A stretch of DNA of 64,000 nt from Plastoroseomonas arctica (GTDB lineage Bacteria; Pseudomonadota; Alphaproteobacteria; Acetobacterales; Acetobacteraceae), in the NCBI RefSeq assembly GCF_018128965.1, contig NZ_JAAEDH010000020.1, positions 32,843 through 96,842 on the forward strand, written 5' to 3'. The notes under the pieces are model-generated. The model saw only the letters and a program-made list of their open reading frames with translations. It had not been told where the DNA came from and made no database searches. Below, piece after piece: positions 54,941 through 64,000 of this stretch. How positions within the stretch are numbered: the stretch's first letter is position 1; each line of letters starts with the position of its first letter. The position numbers and the translations under genes were made by a program.

Positions 54941-56068
54941 TCACCCCAGCGTAAACGCCTCATGCACCGCCGACTGCACGGCGCCGCCCAGCACCGCTCC
55001 ACCACCGGCCACGTACACCCAATCCCCGATCGCCACCGCCGCCACCGCGTGACGCGGCGTGATCATCGGCGCGTGCTTCTGCCAGGTGTTCGTGGCCGGG
55101 TCGTAGCTCTCCATCTGGCCGAACACCTTGGCGTCGCGCGGGACGCCGTTCTCCAGGATGCCGCCTTCGCCGCCCATGCAGAAGAAGCGGTCGCGGTAGA
55201 TGACCATGCCATGGCCCGAGCGTGCGGTCGGCAGCGGCGCCCGCTCCTCCCAGCTGTCGCGCGCGGGCAGGTACACGTGGTGCATGTCGGTGTTGTACTG
55301 GAAGGTGTTGAAGCGCCCGCCGATCACGTGGATCGAGCCGTTCCAGGTCACGCAGCCGACATGGTCGCGCGCGGCCGGCAGGGGGCGGCGCAGTTCCCAC
55401 TTGTCGGCGGCCGGATCGTAGACCTCGTGCCAGCTGACGCTCGCGCGTTCGGGCGCGGGGTCCGAGGCACCGCCGATCAGGTGCAGCTTGCCGTCGAGGA
55501 ACACCGCGGCCGCGGCACCGCGCGGGCGGGGCAGGGAGGCGATCTCGCGCCAGCGGTCGGCGGCGGCCTCGTAGACGAAGGCCTTGTTGTCGCACAGGCG
55601 ATTCTGCTCGATGAAGCCGCCCAGCGCATAGACGCGCCCGGCCTCGGCGACCACGGCCACGTGGTTGGCGCCGCGGGGCAGGGGGGCGGCGTCGAGCCAG
55701 CGGTCGGCGGCGGGGTCGTAGACGGTGTGGTAGGCGCGGTTGACCTGGCCCTCGCCATAGCCGCCGACCACGTGCATGCGGCCATCAAGCGCGGTGGCCC
55801 AGGCCATCTCGCTGCGCGGGATCGGCATGGCGGCGCGCGGCACCCAGCGGCCGGGCGTGCCGGCGGGGGCATTGGAGTCGATGAAGCGCTGGGCTTCCTG
55901 CTGCGGCGTCATGTGATGAGGCGCGCCGCCCTGGAACAGGTTGTTGTAGGGCACGGTCGAGGGGGTCATCGGGCGCAGCGACGGCCCGTGCTGGTGCGCG
56001 GCGGTCTGGGCGAGCGCGGGCGCGGTCAGAAGCGCCGCGCTGGCGCCCATCAGGTGGCGACGGTTCAT
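54941..56068 (-). CDS. exported kelch-repeat protein
   Basis: This 375-residue protein has a signal with an RR pair (NRRHLMGASAALLTAPALAQ) and then kelch repeats. These include MHVVGGYGEGQVNRAYHTVYDPAADRWLDAAPLPRGANHVAVV and YALGGF...NKAFVYEAAADRWREIASLPRPRG. The GG doublets and Y/W spacing define about five or six blades of a beta-propeller. It is probably a periplasmic sugar- or protein-binding protein; no galactose-oxidase catalytic residues are evident. Upstream sequence carries short hairpins. Confidence 0.88.
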   Translation of the reverse strand: MNRRHLMGASAALLTAPALAQTAAHQHGPSLRPMTPSTVPYNNLFQGGAPHHMTPQQEAQRFIDSNAPAGTPGRWVPRAAMPIPRSEMAWATALDGRMHVVGGYGEGQVNRAYHTVYDPAADRWLDAAPLPRGANHVAVVAEAGRVYALGGFIEQNRLCDNKAFVYEAAADRWREIASLPRPRGAAAAVFLDGKLHLIGGASDPAPERASVSWHEVYDPAADKWELRRPLPAARDHVGCVTWNGSIHVIGGRFNTFQYNTDMHHVYLPARDSWEERAPLPTARSGHGMVIYRDRFFCMGGEGGILENGVPRDAKVFGQMESYDPATNTWQKHAPMITPRHAVAAVAIGDWVYVAGGGAVLGGAVQSAVHEAFTLG

Positions 56069-56160
56069 GAAGCCCTCATTGGGTGTTGCTGGGCGAGGGT
56101 ATGGTGCGCGGCACCGCCTCGCCAAGCCCGCAGCGCCACGGCTTCATGAAAGATTCCGCG

Positions 56161-56218
56161 GCCGGGCGGGGCGGTCGCTCCGCCCGGCTGTTGAGCACGC
56201 TGCGTTCAGACGTGCTCA
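56161..56218. terminator. two hairpins downstream of the SRPBCC gene
   Basis: GCCGGGCGG (56161-56169) pairs with CCGCCCGGC (56180-56188), and TGAGCACG (56192-56199) with CGTGCTCA (56211-56218). They lie 50-110 bp after the SRPBCC stop on the minus strand and upstream of the kelch gene. They may be a terminator, or an operator for the kelch gene. Confidence 0.4.
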
Positions 56219-56266
56219 CGTCGCTGCTTGAACTTCGTCGGGTCACGGGCTTGCGGCGGTTTCGCC

Positions 56267-56815
56267 TCAACGCATCCCGCTCTCGTGCGGCAGGCGCGCC
56301 TCGTACTCCGCACGCAGCTTCAGCCAATGGCTCCAGAAGGGCGGCAGGGCCTCGCCCTTCGCACCGGCCACGAGCAGGTCCAGATGCGCGTGCCAGCCGG
56401 CGCCGACCATGACCATCATCGCGCGGCTGGGCAGGCGGCGATGGGTGAGCGTCAGCCGCACCTCGTCCCCGGCGGGTTCCAGCTCGAAGGTGACCTCGGC
56501 GCTCTCGCCCCAGCCGAAGGCGAGCAGGCGGGGCGCGTCGATGCGCGTGATCACGTTCTGCATCCGGTGTTCTTCGTCGAAGCCTTCGGGGCGGGTCTCC
56601 TGGTGGTCGGTGAGCTCGTCATTGCGCCAGATGAGATCGACGCGGCCGCCGACGCGCAGGTCCATCTCCCCGGCAGCGAGCCAGCGCCGGCGGAGATCGG
56701 ATTCGGTGAGCCAGGCCCAGGCGCGCTCGATCGGGCCCGGCAACATGCGTTCGATGCGCACCGTCATGGGCTCGGTCGGGACGGCGTAGCTGGAGAGGAT
56801 TTCGGCCTCGGGCAT
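56267..56815 (-). CDS. SRPBCC (AHSA1-like) family protein
   Basis: This 182-residue START-like protein begins VRIERMLPGPIERAWAWLTESDLRRRWLAAGEMDLRVGG. It continues ITRIDAPRLLAFGWGESAEVTFELEP and LTLTHRRLPSRAMMVMVGAGWHAHLDLL. This is the Aha1/AHSA1 layout frequently encoded next to an ArsR regulator. The start is 3 bp past the arsR stop. It probably binds a hydrophobic ligand; function is unknown. Confidence 0.88.
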   Translation of the reverse strand: MPEAEILSSYAVPTEPMTVRIERMLPGPIERAWAWLTESDLRRRWLAAGEMDLRVGGRVDLIWRNDELTDHQETRPEGFDEEHRMQNVITRIDAPRLLAFGWGESAEVTFELEPAGDEVRLTLTHRRLPSRAMMVMVGAGWHAHLDLLVAGAKGEALPPFWSHWLKLRAEYEARLPHESGMR

Positions 56816-56817
56816 CG

Positions 56818-57171
56818 TCAGTCTCCTTTCGGGGGGGTGGTGGCGTCCTGCTGTCGCAGCAGGGCCTCGAGGGTGTCGAGGCGGCTGGTCCAGAAGCGTT
56901 GGTAATGGGCGGTCCAGGCGTGGGCGGTCGCCAGCGGCCCGGCGTCCAGCCGGCAGAGGTGGGTGCGGCCCTGGATGGTGCGTCGGACGAGCCCCGCGCG
57001 CTCCAGCGCCTTGATGTGCTTGGACGCGGCGGCGAGCGACATGGCGAAGGGCGCGGCGAGGTCGCCGACGCTGCGCGGGCCTTCGGCGAGCTCGTGCAGC
57101 ATGCGCCGGCGGGTGGCGTCGCCGAGCGCGTGGAAGATGTCGTCGAGAACTGGGGCGTCTAATTCAACCAT
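56818..57171 (-). CDS. ArsR family transcriptional regulator
   Basis: This 117-residue winged-helix regulator has IFHALGDATRRRMLHELAEGPRSVGDLAAPFAMSLAAASKHIKALERAGLVRRTIQGRTHLCRLD, a classic HTH_20 unit. There are no metal-binding Cys motifs (CVC absent), so it belongs to the non-metal ArsR group paired with AHSA1 genes. The ATG at 57171 lies inside the first of two 16-bp palindromes, which points to direct autorepression. It forms a two-gene operon with the SRPBCC gene. Confidence 0.9.
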   Translation of the reverse strand: MVELDAPVLDDIFHALGDATRRRMLHELAEGPRSVGDLAAPFAMSLAAASKHIKALERAGLVRRTIQGRTHLCRLDAGPLATAHAWTAHYQRFWTSRLDTLEALLRQQDATTPPKGD

Positions 57172-57219
57172 GTGGTTGAGGATGGACGCGAGCAGCGCGA
57201 TTGTCAACCCGATGGTTGA
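57164..57219. promoter_or_regulatory. twin ArsR-type operators TCAACC-N4-GGTTGA
   Basis: The 16-bp palindrome TCAACC-ATGT-GGTTGA (57164-57179, spanning the start codon) recurs as TCAACC-CGAT-GGTTGA (57204-57219) 40 bp upstream. Identical half-sites with different spacers, placed at the regulator's own start, indicate an operator pair. The 40-bp spacing, near four helical turns, puts both on the same DNA face. Confidence 0.72.
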
Positions 57220-57316
57220 GGATCAGCTCGCCCGATGGCGTCGGCGCGGGAACGCGTCTCGCTCGGCGAGTCCCGTCAGGCGTGTATGAACGAGGAAGGT
57301 GGCGCCAGCGGCGGGC

Positions 57317-59470
57317 CTAGGATGCCAAGGCCGTGCGTGGGGTGCCGTCGAGGATCGCACCGGCCGGGCAATCCAGGCGCCAGGCAAAGCCGTCGGGGGC
57401 GAATTCCAGAGTCGCGGTACCGCCGAAGCTCATCTCGACCAGCTGGCGGAGCACGGTCGAGCCGAAGCCCGCCTGCGTGGGGCTGGAGACCGGCGGCCCG
57501 CCGGTCTCGACCCAGTCGAGGGTGAAGCGCGGGCCGGTGCCGGGATCGGCCGTGACATCCCAGGTGATCGCAACCTGTCCCTTGTCGTTGGACAGCGCGC
57601 CGTATTTCGCCGCGTTGGTGGCGAGCTCGTGCAGCGCCATGGCCAGCGTCTGCGACGGCGCAGCGGTGATGTCGATCGCCGGCCCCGAGACGGTGATGCG
57701 GGTGTCGAGCAGGTCGCCGAAATGGGCAAGCTGCGAGCGGATCAGCTCGGCGAAGGGCACCGCCCGCCACTGGCTCTCGACCAGCAGGTTCTGGTTGGCG
57801 GCAAGGGACTGGATGCGCTGGCCGAACCGCTCGACGAAATCTTCAGGCCGGGTCGCGGCCGTACGGCGGGCTACGATATCAACCAGTTGCAGCATGTTTT
57901 TGGCGCGATGGTTCAGCTCCTGCATCAGCAGCTGCACCCGCCCCTCATGCTTGTTGCGGTCGGTGAGATCGTAGAAATGGCACACCACGCCCGGCTCGCC
58001 ATCGGGCATGACGATGCGGTCGATGCGCCAGTCATAGGTCTCGACCAGGGCGCTCGCGGCGCGTCGCTCGCTGTTCTGCGCGGCATGGGGCTCGCCGGTC
58101 GCGAGGGTGTGGCGGAAGCGCGCGGTAGCGTCGTCGGCGAAGGGCTGCGTCCAGAGCAGGCGCAGCACCTCGCCCAGGTCCCGCCCGATCAGGGGGTGGA
58201 TGGTCTCGAAGGTCTTCTGCGCCCCGTCGCTCACCTGGATGATGCGGAAGGCGTGGTCGATCTCGAAGATGCCGAAGGGGGAGCGGTCGACCAGCTTGCG
58301 GAAGGTGTCCTGCGCCGTGCGCAGCGTCTGCTCGGCGTTCGACGGCTCGGCCATGACCCGCAGGATCAGCTGGTGGCGCCCATCGGCCATCCGGCGCCCG
58401 ATCACCTCGCCCAGGAATGTCGATCCGTCCCGCCGGCGGAACCGCCATTCGCTGGTGTGCGCCGACCCATCGGTCTGGCTGTTGAGCTCGGCGAGGAAGC
58501 GGGACGGCTCATCGGCCGCGAGCAGGTTCTCGAAGCTGTTGCCCAGCACCTCGTCGAGGGTGAGACCCAGCATGCGGCAGCCGGCGGGATTGGCGTCGAC
58601 GCACTGCCCGACGCCATCGGCCACGAAGATGCCGGCCACGGATTGCTCGAACAGGATGCGCAGCCGCTCCTCGCTCGCCTGCAACGCCGCCTGCGCCTGC
58701 TTCTGGCCGGTGATGTTCACCGCCGCGCACAGCACGCCCACAATCGCGCCGGCCTCGTTGCGGCGCGGCTCGACGCAAAGGTCGAAATGCTGCTCGGGCT
58801 TTCCGGGGGCGTGGGCGACGACCTCCTCGCGGCAGGCGAGCCCGGTCTCGATGACGCGGCGCTTGAGCGCCTCCAGGCGCTCGGCCGCGGCAGGGTCCAT
58901 GATGTCGGCCTCGCTTTGGCCGATGATGTCCGGCCTCGCGTAGCCAAGCGCGTTGTGGATCCAGCTGTAGCGCAGGTTCATGTCCTGCTCGAACAGGGTC
59001 ACCGGCGAATTGGCCAGCGCCAGCTCGAAGCGGCGCTTGGTTTCGAGAAGCTCTCGCTGGGCAGCGCGCGAATCGGTGATGTCGGTGATCATGCCGATCC
59101 ATTTGACGAAGGCGCCGGCGCCGTCGCGCACCGGCGTCGCCGTCACACGCATCAGCCGCCAGGCGCCATCGACGCGCAGGAAGCGATACTCGTCCTGATA
59201 GAGGCGCTGGGTCCGCACCGCGGCGCGCCAGCCGGCGATTGCGCCGGCGCGATCCTCATCATGGACGGCCTCGGCCCAGCCCTGGCTCGCCCAGTCCTTC
59301 GGAGACTGCCCGCTAAAGGCGCGCCAGAGAGGCAACTCGCCAATCAGTTCTCCAGCGGCATCGGCCTGGAACAGGATCTCGGCGATGGAGGCGATCAGGA
59401 GTTCGGATGAGTCCCCGCTGTGGAGGAGGCCATCCGGCGCCTGCTCGGTTTTCAAGTCCTTGTCGGGCAT
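57317..59470 (-). CDS. multi-PAS HWE/HisKA_2-type sensor histidine kinase
   Basis: This 717-residue soluble kinase has four predicted PAS/PAC modules (about 20-145, 145-265, 268-385, 388-505), with a typical DITDSRAAQRELLETKRRFELAL linker. The phospho-acceptor is His521 in ELNHRAKNMLQLV, the HWE/HisKA_2 H-box. The ATPase N-box is HELATNAAKYGAL, with a following GGPPV and GFGSTVLRQLV region. No TM is present, so it senses a cytosolic cue (light, redox or a small molecule). No response regulator is adjacent, as is common for this family. Confidence 0.93.
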   Translation of the reverse strand: MPDKDLKTEQAPDGLLHSGDSSELLIASIAEILFQADAAGELIGELPLWRAFSGQSPKDWASQGWAEAVHDEDRAGAIAGWRAAVRTQRLYQDEYRFLRVDGAWRLMRVTATPVRDGAGAFVKWIGMITDITDSRAAQRELLETKRRFELALANSPVTLFEQDMNLRYSWIHNALGYARPDIIGQSEADIMDPAAAERLEALKRRVIETGLACREEVVAHAPGKPEQHFDLCVEPRRNEAGAIVGVLCAAVNITGQKQAQAALQASEERLRILFEQSVAGIFVADGVGQCVDANPAGCRMLGLTLDEVLGNSFENLLAADEPSRFLAELNSQTDGSAHTSEWRFRRRDGSTFLGEVIGRRMADGRHQLILRVMAEPSNAEQTLRTAQDTFRKLVDRSPFGIFEIDHAFRIIQVSDGAQKTFETIHPLIGRDLGEVLRLLWTQPFADDATARFRHTLATGEPHAAQNSERRAASALVETYDWRIDRIVMPDGEPGVVCHFYDLTDRNKHEGRVQLLMQELNHRAKNMLQLVDIVARRTAATRPEDFVERFGQRIQSLAANQNLLVESQWRAVPFAELIRSQLAHFGDLLDTRITVSGPAIDITAAPSQTLAMALHELATNAAKYGALSNDKGQVAITWDVTADPGTGPRFTLDWVETGGPPVSSPTQAGFGSTVLRQLVEMSFGGTATLEFAPDGFAWRLDCPAGAILDGTPRTALAS

Positions 59471-59521
59471 TGCATCTGTTTTGGCTTCCGACGGTTGAGC
59501 TATGGACGGGGCCGGCTCCCG

Positions 59522-60139
59522 TCAAGGTGAGGTCGGTCCCTCAGCAGAAAGCGCGCGGTCGACAAAATCCAGCCGGTCCTGCCCCCAAAAGATTTCCGAC
59601 CCGATCACGAAGGTGGGAGCACCGAACACCCCGCGCGCCAATGCGGCCGCGCTGTCTGCGCGACGCCGCTCCGCCCAGCGCGGATCCTCGGCCAAGGTGA
59701 GCAGCGCCGCGGCGTCGAGCCCGCATTCGGTGATCAGCGTGGCGAGCGTGGTGGGAAGCCCCGGATTCGCCTCCTCGGACCAGACCGCCTGCATGACCCG
59801 GTGCGCGAGGCGGATGGCGCCCGCATCGTCGCCGCCCTCGCGGAGCGCGATGACGGCGTGGGCCGCCAGAGGCTCGGCGAAGGGCGAGGCGGCGGGCCGC
59901 AGGGTGAGCGGAACGCCCAGATGCGCACGCCAGCGCGCCAGCTCCTGCATGCGGTAGGCCTGGCGCTGCGGCGAGCGCTTGGGCAGCGGCAGCCCGCCCG
60001 AGGCGGGGAAGATGATGGAGAAATCCACCGGCCAGATGCGCAGCGCCGCACCGTGGCGCGCCGCGATCGCCTCGATCCGCGCCGAGCCCAGATAGGCCCA
60101 GGGGCTGTTGAGGGAGGTGTAGTAGTCGATCCGCACCAC
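59522..60139 (-). CDS. 2-hydroxychromene-2-carboxylate isomerase/DsbA-like family protein
   Basis: This 205-residue thioredoxin-fold protein has the kappa-GST/HCCA isomerase layout. The N-terminus VRIDYYTSLNSPWAYLGSARIEAIAARHG carries the SPW motif in place of CxxC. The C-terminal ARGVFGAPTFVIGSEIFWGQDRLDFVDRAL is diagnostic. It probably uses glutathione for isomerisation of an aromatic ring-cleavage product, or has another role. The start is the ATG at 60139. It is downstream of the second propeller gene. Confidence 0.9.
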   Translation of the reverse strand: MVRIDYYTSLNSPWAYLGSARIEAIAARHGAALRIWPVDFSIIFPASGGLPLPKRSPQRQAYRMQELARWRAHLGVPLTLRPAASPFAEPLAAHAVIALREGGDDAGAIRLAHRVMQAVWSEEANPGLPTTLATLITECGLDAAALLTLAEDPRWAERRRADSAAALARGVFGAPTFVIGSEIFWGQDRLDFVDRALSAEGPTSP

Positions 60140-60149
60140 GGCCGCCCCC

Positions 60150-61307
60150 TCAGCGCTCGGCGGTGCGGATCGCCGAGGGCCCGCCGCCGACCGCGATCCG
60201 CTGGCGGGTGTCGATCAGCCGCGATCCATCGAAGCGGAACACGGCGAGGTTCCGGTCCACCATGTTCTGCACCACGATGGTGCGCCCATCGCGCGAGAAG
60301 GCGATGCCCTGCGCCCAGGCGCCGATCGGGGCCTGGGTGATGCGGCGGAGGCGCCCGGCCTCGATGCGCAGGATCACCAGCTGCGCCACGCCCAGCAACG
60401 GGTGCCCTGGCGGCCGCGCGGAGCCATTGTGGATGGTGACCGCGACGTGGCGGTTATCCGGGCTGACCTGGATGCCCTCGGGGGTCGGGCCGACGCTGAT
60501 GGTGTCCGCGGTCAGGTAGAAGTCGCGGCGGAGGTCGATGAGGCTCACCGTATCGGCGTCGCCGGTACCGCGGCCGATATTGGCGACGACGGCCCATTGC
60601 CCGTTGGGCGTGATGCCCATGCCGTAGGGGCGCGTGCCCACGGTGAGATCGCGGTCGGTCTTGGTGACGGTCTCGCCATCGATCGCGAGGACCGAGACGC
60701 GGCTGTCGGTTTCGCCGTCGCGCGTCACCAGGGCGCGGCGCCCGTCAGGGGTGAACTGCACGTGCGATGGCCCGGAATTGGCCGGCCCGACAGTGACGGT
60801 GGAGACGGGGGCGAGCTGGCCGGCGGCGAAGCGGAACACGCTGACGGAGCCGGCGTTGCGGTTGGCGACGAGAACCAGGTTGCCGGCGCGGTTGATGGAA
60901 ATGCCCGAAGGCCCGGCGCCGGCCTCGACCGTCTGCACCACGCGCGGCGGGCTGGAGCGGAGGTCGACCACGCTCACACGATTGTCGGGAATGGTCTTGG
61001 TCGCGTCGGCGGGGTCGATGCGCTGGGCGGAGGTGACGAATGCGTATCGCTCATCGGGGCTGATCGCGACGCCGGTCGGCGGGCCGACGACGGAGTGGGG
61101 AACAGCCAGTTCCGCGATGGGACGCGGGGCGCGGCCGCCGAGGTCGAGGATGGTGATGGTGTCGGGCGGCGGGTTCGCCACGATCGTGACCACGCCATTG
61201 ACCAGGCGCGCCTTGTTGTCGTTGCCGGAGACCGCGATCTGGGCCGAAGCTGTGCCGGCGGCGAGCATCAATGCCAGCGCGGCGCCGGTGCGTGAGGCGG
61301 TTCTCAT
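60150..61307 (-). CDS. exported YVTN-type beta-propeller protein
   Basis: This 385-residue protein has a signal peptide (SRTGAALALMLAAGTASAQ) and seven propeller repeats, such as TGVAISPDERYAFVTSAQRID, GPSGISINRAGNLVLVANRNAGSVSVFRF and PSHVQFTPDGRRALVTRDGE. These are lactonase_7/YVTN-like, but no active-site residues can be assigned. GGGAGGA lies 6 bp before the ATG at 61307. It is the first gene of a two-gene minus-strand unit with the isomerase. Confidence 0.88.
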   Translation of the reverse strand: MRTASRTGAALALMLAAGTASAQIAVSGNDNKARLVNGVVTIVANPPPDTITILDLGGRAPRPIAELAVPHSVVGPPTGVAISPDERYAFVTSAQRIDPADATKTIPDNRVSVVDLRSSPPRVVQTVEAGAGPSGISINRAGNLVLVANRNAGSVSVFRFAAGQLAPVSTVTVGPANSGPSHVQFTPDGRRALVTRDGETDSRVSVLAIDGETVTKTDRDLTVGTRPYGMGITPNGQWAVVANIGRGTGDADTVSLIDLRRDFYLTADTISVGPTPEGIQVSPDNRHVAVTIHNGSARPPGHPLLGVAQLVILRIEAGRLRRITQAPIGAWAQGIAFSRDGRTIVVQNMVDRNLAVFRFDGSRLIDTRQRIAVGGGPSAIRTAER

Positions 61308-61414
61308 GTGTGTTCCTCCCATCGGGCTTTGTTGCCCGTATTGGCGCAGTGTTGGCTGCGCAACGTCGCTGGCGCAAGGGAAAGGCGGGCCGCAATCGTG
61401 CCCGGAAGGCGAGC

Positions 61415-62314
61415 ATGATCGGCATAGATTGGGGCACCACCAACCTCCGCGCCTGGCGCTTCGGCGCCGCAGGAATGGTCGTCGAGTCGCGCGAGGCGCC
61501 CTACGGCGTCACCCGCCTGCCGCCCGGCGGCTTCGATGCCGCTTTTGCCGAGGTGGTGGGCGAATGGCTCGCCGATGGCGAAACGGGCGTGCTGATCGCC
61601 GGCATGGCCGGCAGCCGCCAGGGCTGGCTTGAAGTGCCCTATCTGGAATGTCCCGCCGGCGTCGAGCAGATCGCCGGCGCCACCCGCCTGCTGCCCATCG
61701 CGCCCGCCGCCGTGCGCATCATCCCCGGCCTGCGCACCCGCGATGCCGACGGCGTGCCCGAGGTCCTGCGCGGCGAGGAGACGGCGCTCATCGCCCTGCT
61801 CGCGCGGCGCGACGCGCACGAGGCGACCATCTGCCTGCCCGGCACCCACACCAAATGGGCCCATGTCGGCGGCGACCGCGTGCTCGGCTTCACCACCGCG
61901 ATGACCGGGGAGGTATTCGAAGCCCTCTCGCAGCACACCATCCTCCGCCAATCCTGCGCCCCGCCCTCGGCCGACCCGGTGCCGCCGCCGGGCTTCATGG
62001 CCGGCGTCGCGCAGGCGAAGCGCCCCGGCGGGCTGCTGCACCAGGCCTTCGGTCTGCGCGCGCGCTGGCTGATGGGCGAGATGGCGCAGGGGGAGGGCAC
62101 GGGCTTCCTCTCGGGCCTGCTCATCGGGCACGACGTTGCGGCCGCGCTCGAGTCGGGCGTCTCCCCGCCGATCATTCTCTGTGGTGCCGATGCGCTGGTG
62201 CGCCTTTACGCGGCCGCGCTCGAGGCCTTCGGCATCCCGCACGAGGTCGCGACGGGCGAGCCCGTGGCGGAGGGCCTGGTGCTGGTCGGCCGTCGGCTCG
62301 GCCTGGTCGGTTGA
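61415..62314 (+). CDS. dgoK: 2-dehydro-3-deoxygalactonokinase
   Basis: This KDGal kinase of the DgoK family has 299 residues. IGIDWGTTNLRAWRFG is the phosphate-1 motif. The DgoK hallmarks are GVLIAGMAGSRQGWLEVPYLECPAGVEQIA, PGLRTRDADGVPEVLRGEETALI and ICLPGTHTKWAHV. It phosphorylates 2-keto-3-deoxygalactonate in galactonate/galactose catabolism. The expected dgoA/dgoD genes are not seen in this window, so this kinase is isolated. The start is the ATG at 61415. Confidence 0.9.
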   Translation: MIGIDWGTTNLRAWRFGAAGMVVESREAPYGVTRLPPGGFDAAFAEVVGEWLADGETGVLIAGMAGSRQGWLEVPYLECPAGVEQIAGATRLLPIAPAAVRIIPGLRTRDADGVPEVLRGEETALIALLARRDAHEATICLPGTHTKWAHVGGDRVLGFTTAMTGEVFEALSQHTILRQSCAPPSADPVPPPGFMAGVAQAKRPGGLLHQAFGLRARWLMGEMAQGEGTGFLSGLLIGHDVAAALESGVSPPIILCGADALVRLYAAALEAFGIPHEVATGEPVAEGLVLVGRRLGLVG

Positions 62315-62379
62315 GGGTCGGGGCTGGCCGGGGGCGCGTTTTGCCCTAGGCTCCGGCCCCGATTTCCGGAGATCGACCG

Positions 62380-63492
<1,113 letters not shown>

Positions 63493-63496
63493 CGGC

Positions 63497-64000
63497 ATGG
63501 CCTGGCGCGCCGCCTGGCTGATCCTGCTGCTGGCGGCACGGCCCGCCTTCGCCTTCGATGTCGGGATGATCCTCGAAGCCCGGCGGCTGCAATCCTTCGG
63601 CGCCGGCCCGGCCGAGGAAGTGCTTGCCGCGGGCGCACCGCGCCCCGCGCAGCCCGCGCTCGCGGTGGGGCGGATCGGCCGCCGCTGGGGCTATTTCTGG
63701 CTGCACGAAACCCCGGCCAGGCGCGTCGCGCGGTTCGGCCCGTTTCCCTTCGCGCGCTGCGGCGATTCGCGGCCGAACCTGCGCCTGGCGCGGTTCGGCG
63801 ATGGCGGCTGGAGCGTGGCCTTCGCGGGCTGCCCGCCCGGCACCGAAGCTGTCTGGCTGCTGGGGCCGGGCGGCGACGTGCTCTCGACGGATCCGTCGCA
63901 GCCGGGCCTGCTCACCCGATGGGCGGGCGCCACCGTCGCGCCCGAGGTGATCGCGTGGGTGCAGGCGGGCTGGGCCGCCGCCCCGCCGCGCGATGCCGCC
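63497..64000 (+). CDS. secreted protein of unknown function (partial, C-terminus outside window)
   Basis: At least 168 codons run off the window edge. A signal peptide (WLILLLAARPAFAF) is followed by a Gly/Arg-rich mature part with aromatic residues (GRRWGYFWLHE, RFGDGGWSVAFAGCPPG) and several Cys. No family is recognisable. It starts 4 bp after the frmA stop and is probably co-transcribed with it, though a functional link is unclear. Confidence 0.7.
   Translation, partial: MAWRAAWLILLLAARPAFAFDVGMILEARRLQSFGAGPAEEVLAAGAPRPAQPALAVGRIGRRWGYFWLHETPARRVARFGPFPFARCGDSRPNLRLARFGDGGWSVAFAGCPPGTEAVWLLGPGGDVLSTDPSQPGLLTRWAGATVAPEVIAWVQAGWAAAPPRDAA

Overview
The window looks like chromosomal DNA from a high-GC alphaproteobacterium, most likely an Acetobacteraceae (Roseomonas-like) species. 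This is inferred from the strong G/C third-position bias, the gene order bamE / ubiquinol-cytochrome c chaperone / DUF177 / rpmF / plsX / fabH, a dimeric eukaryote-type NADP isocitrate dehydrogenase, a zinc-free 41-residue L36, and a psd-pssA phosphatidylethanolamine operon. Most of it is dense housekeeping or catabolic DNA with short gaps. I see no prophage, transposase, CRISPR array or rRNA operon. There is one tRNA gene, tRNA-Pro(CGG).

Layout, left to right. The leftmost 3.3 kb is a minus-strand glcDEF glycolate oxidase operon, cut at the window edge. It is followed by a tandem pair of small secreted proteins, an MFS transporter, and a sugE/gdx exporter preceded by what looks like a guanidine-II (mini-ykkC) riboswitch. 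At 6-11.5 kb lie rpmJ, a DUF533 protein, an Old Yellow Enzyme, tRNA-Pro, a cytochrome c-prime/secreted protein/cytochrome b561 group and a polytopic membrane protein. At 11.5-16.9 kb are a LysM protein, the psd-pssA-phosphatase operon, a DMT permease and a periplasmic catalase-like peroxidase. At 16.9-25.8 kb are CoA-transferases, GNAT, DUF1796, DUF3047, DUF4139 and flavin reductase genes.

From 25.8 to 27.8 kb the base composition shifts. A small RHH-like gene and an AT-rich stretch precede a discoidin/fucosyltransferase-like gene. Facing its 3' end is an orphan Ile/Val-type leader peptide with terminator, lying just downstream of a LivK-type binding protein. At 29-33 kb a glycine-zipper lipoprotein gene is translationally coupled to an exported WD40-caspase protein. 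At 34-44.8 kb come alaS, DUF4261, DUF599, icd and the bamE // rpmF-plsX-fabH lipid/ribosome cluster.

At 44.8-52 kb is a pimeloyl-CoA-like beta-oxidation set: CoA ligase, two acyl-CoA dehydrogenases, a FadB-like fusion and a divergent SDR. It is interrupted by a nested palindromic element of about 290 bp. A beta-propeller / polysaccharide deacetylase / fatty acid hydroxylase operon follows, then a kelch protein, an ArsR-SRPBCC pair with twin operators, an HWE-type multi-PAS kinase, a DsbA-family isomerase, a second beta-propeller protein, dgoK, glutathione-dependent formaldehyde dehydrogenase and a truncated secreted protein. Short hairpin repeats followed by CCCCATTCTTTT occur at three places (38.65, 54.73 and 54.91 kb). 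All functions were assigned by reading the sequence; no database search was possible.
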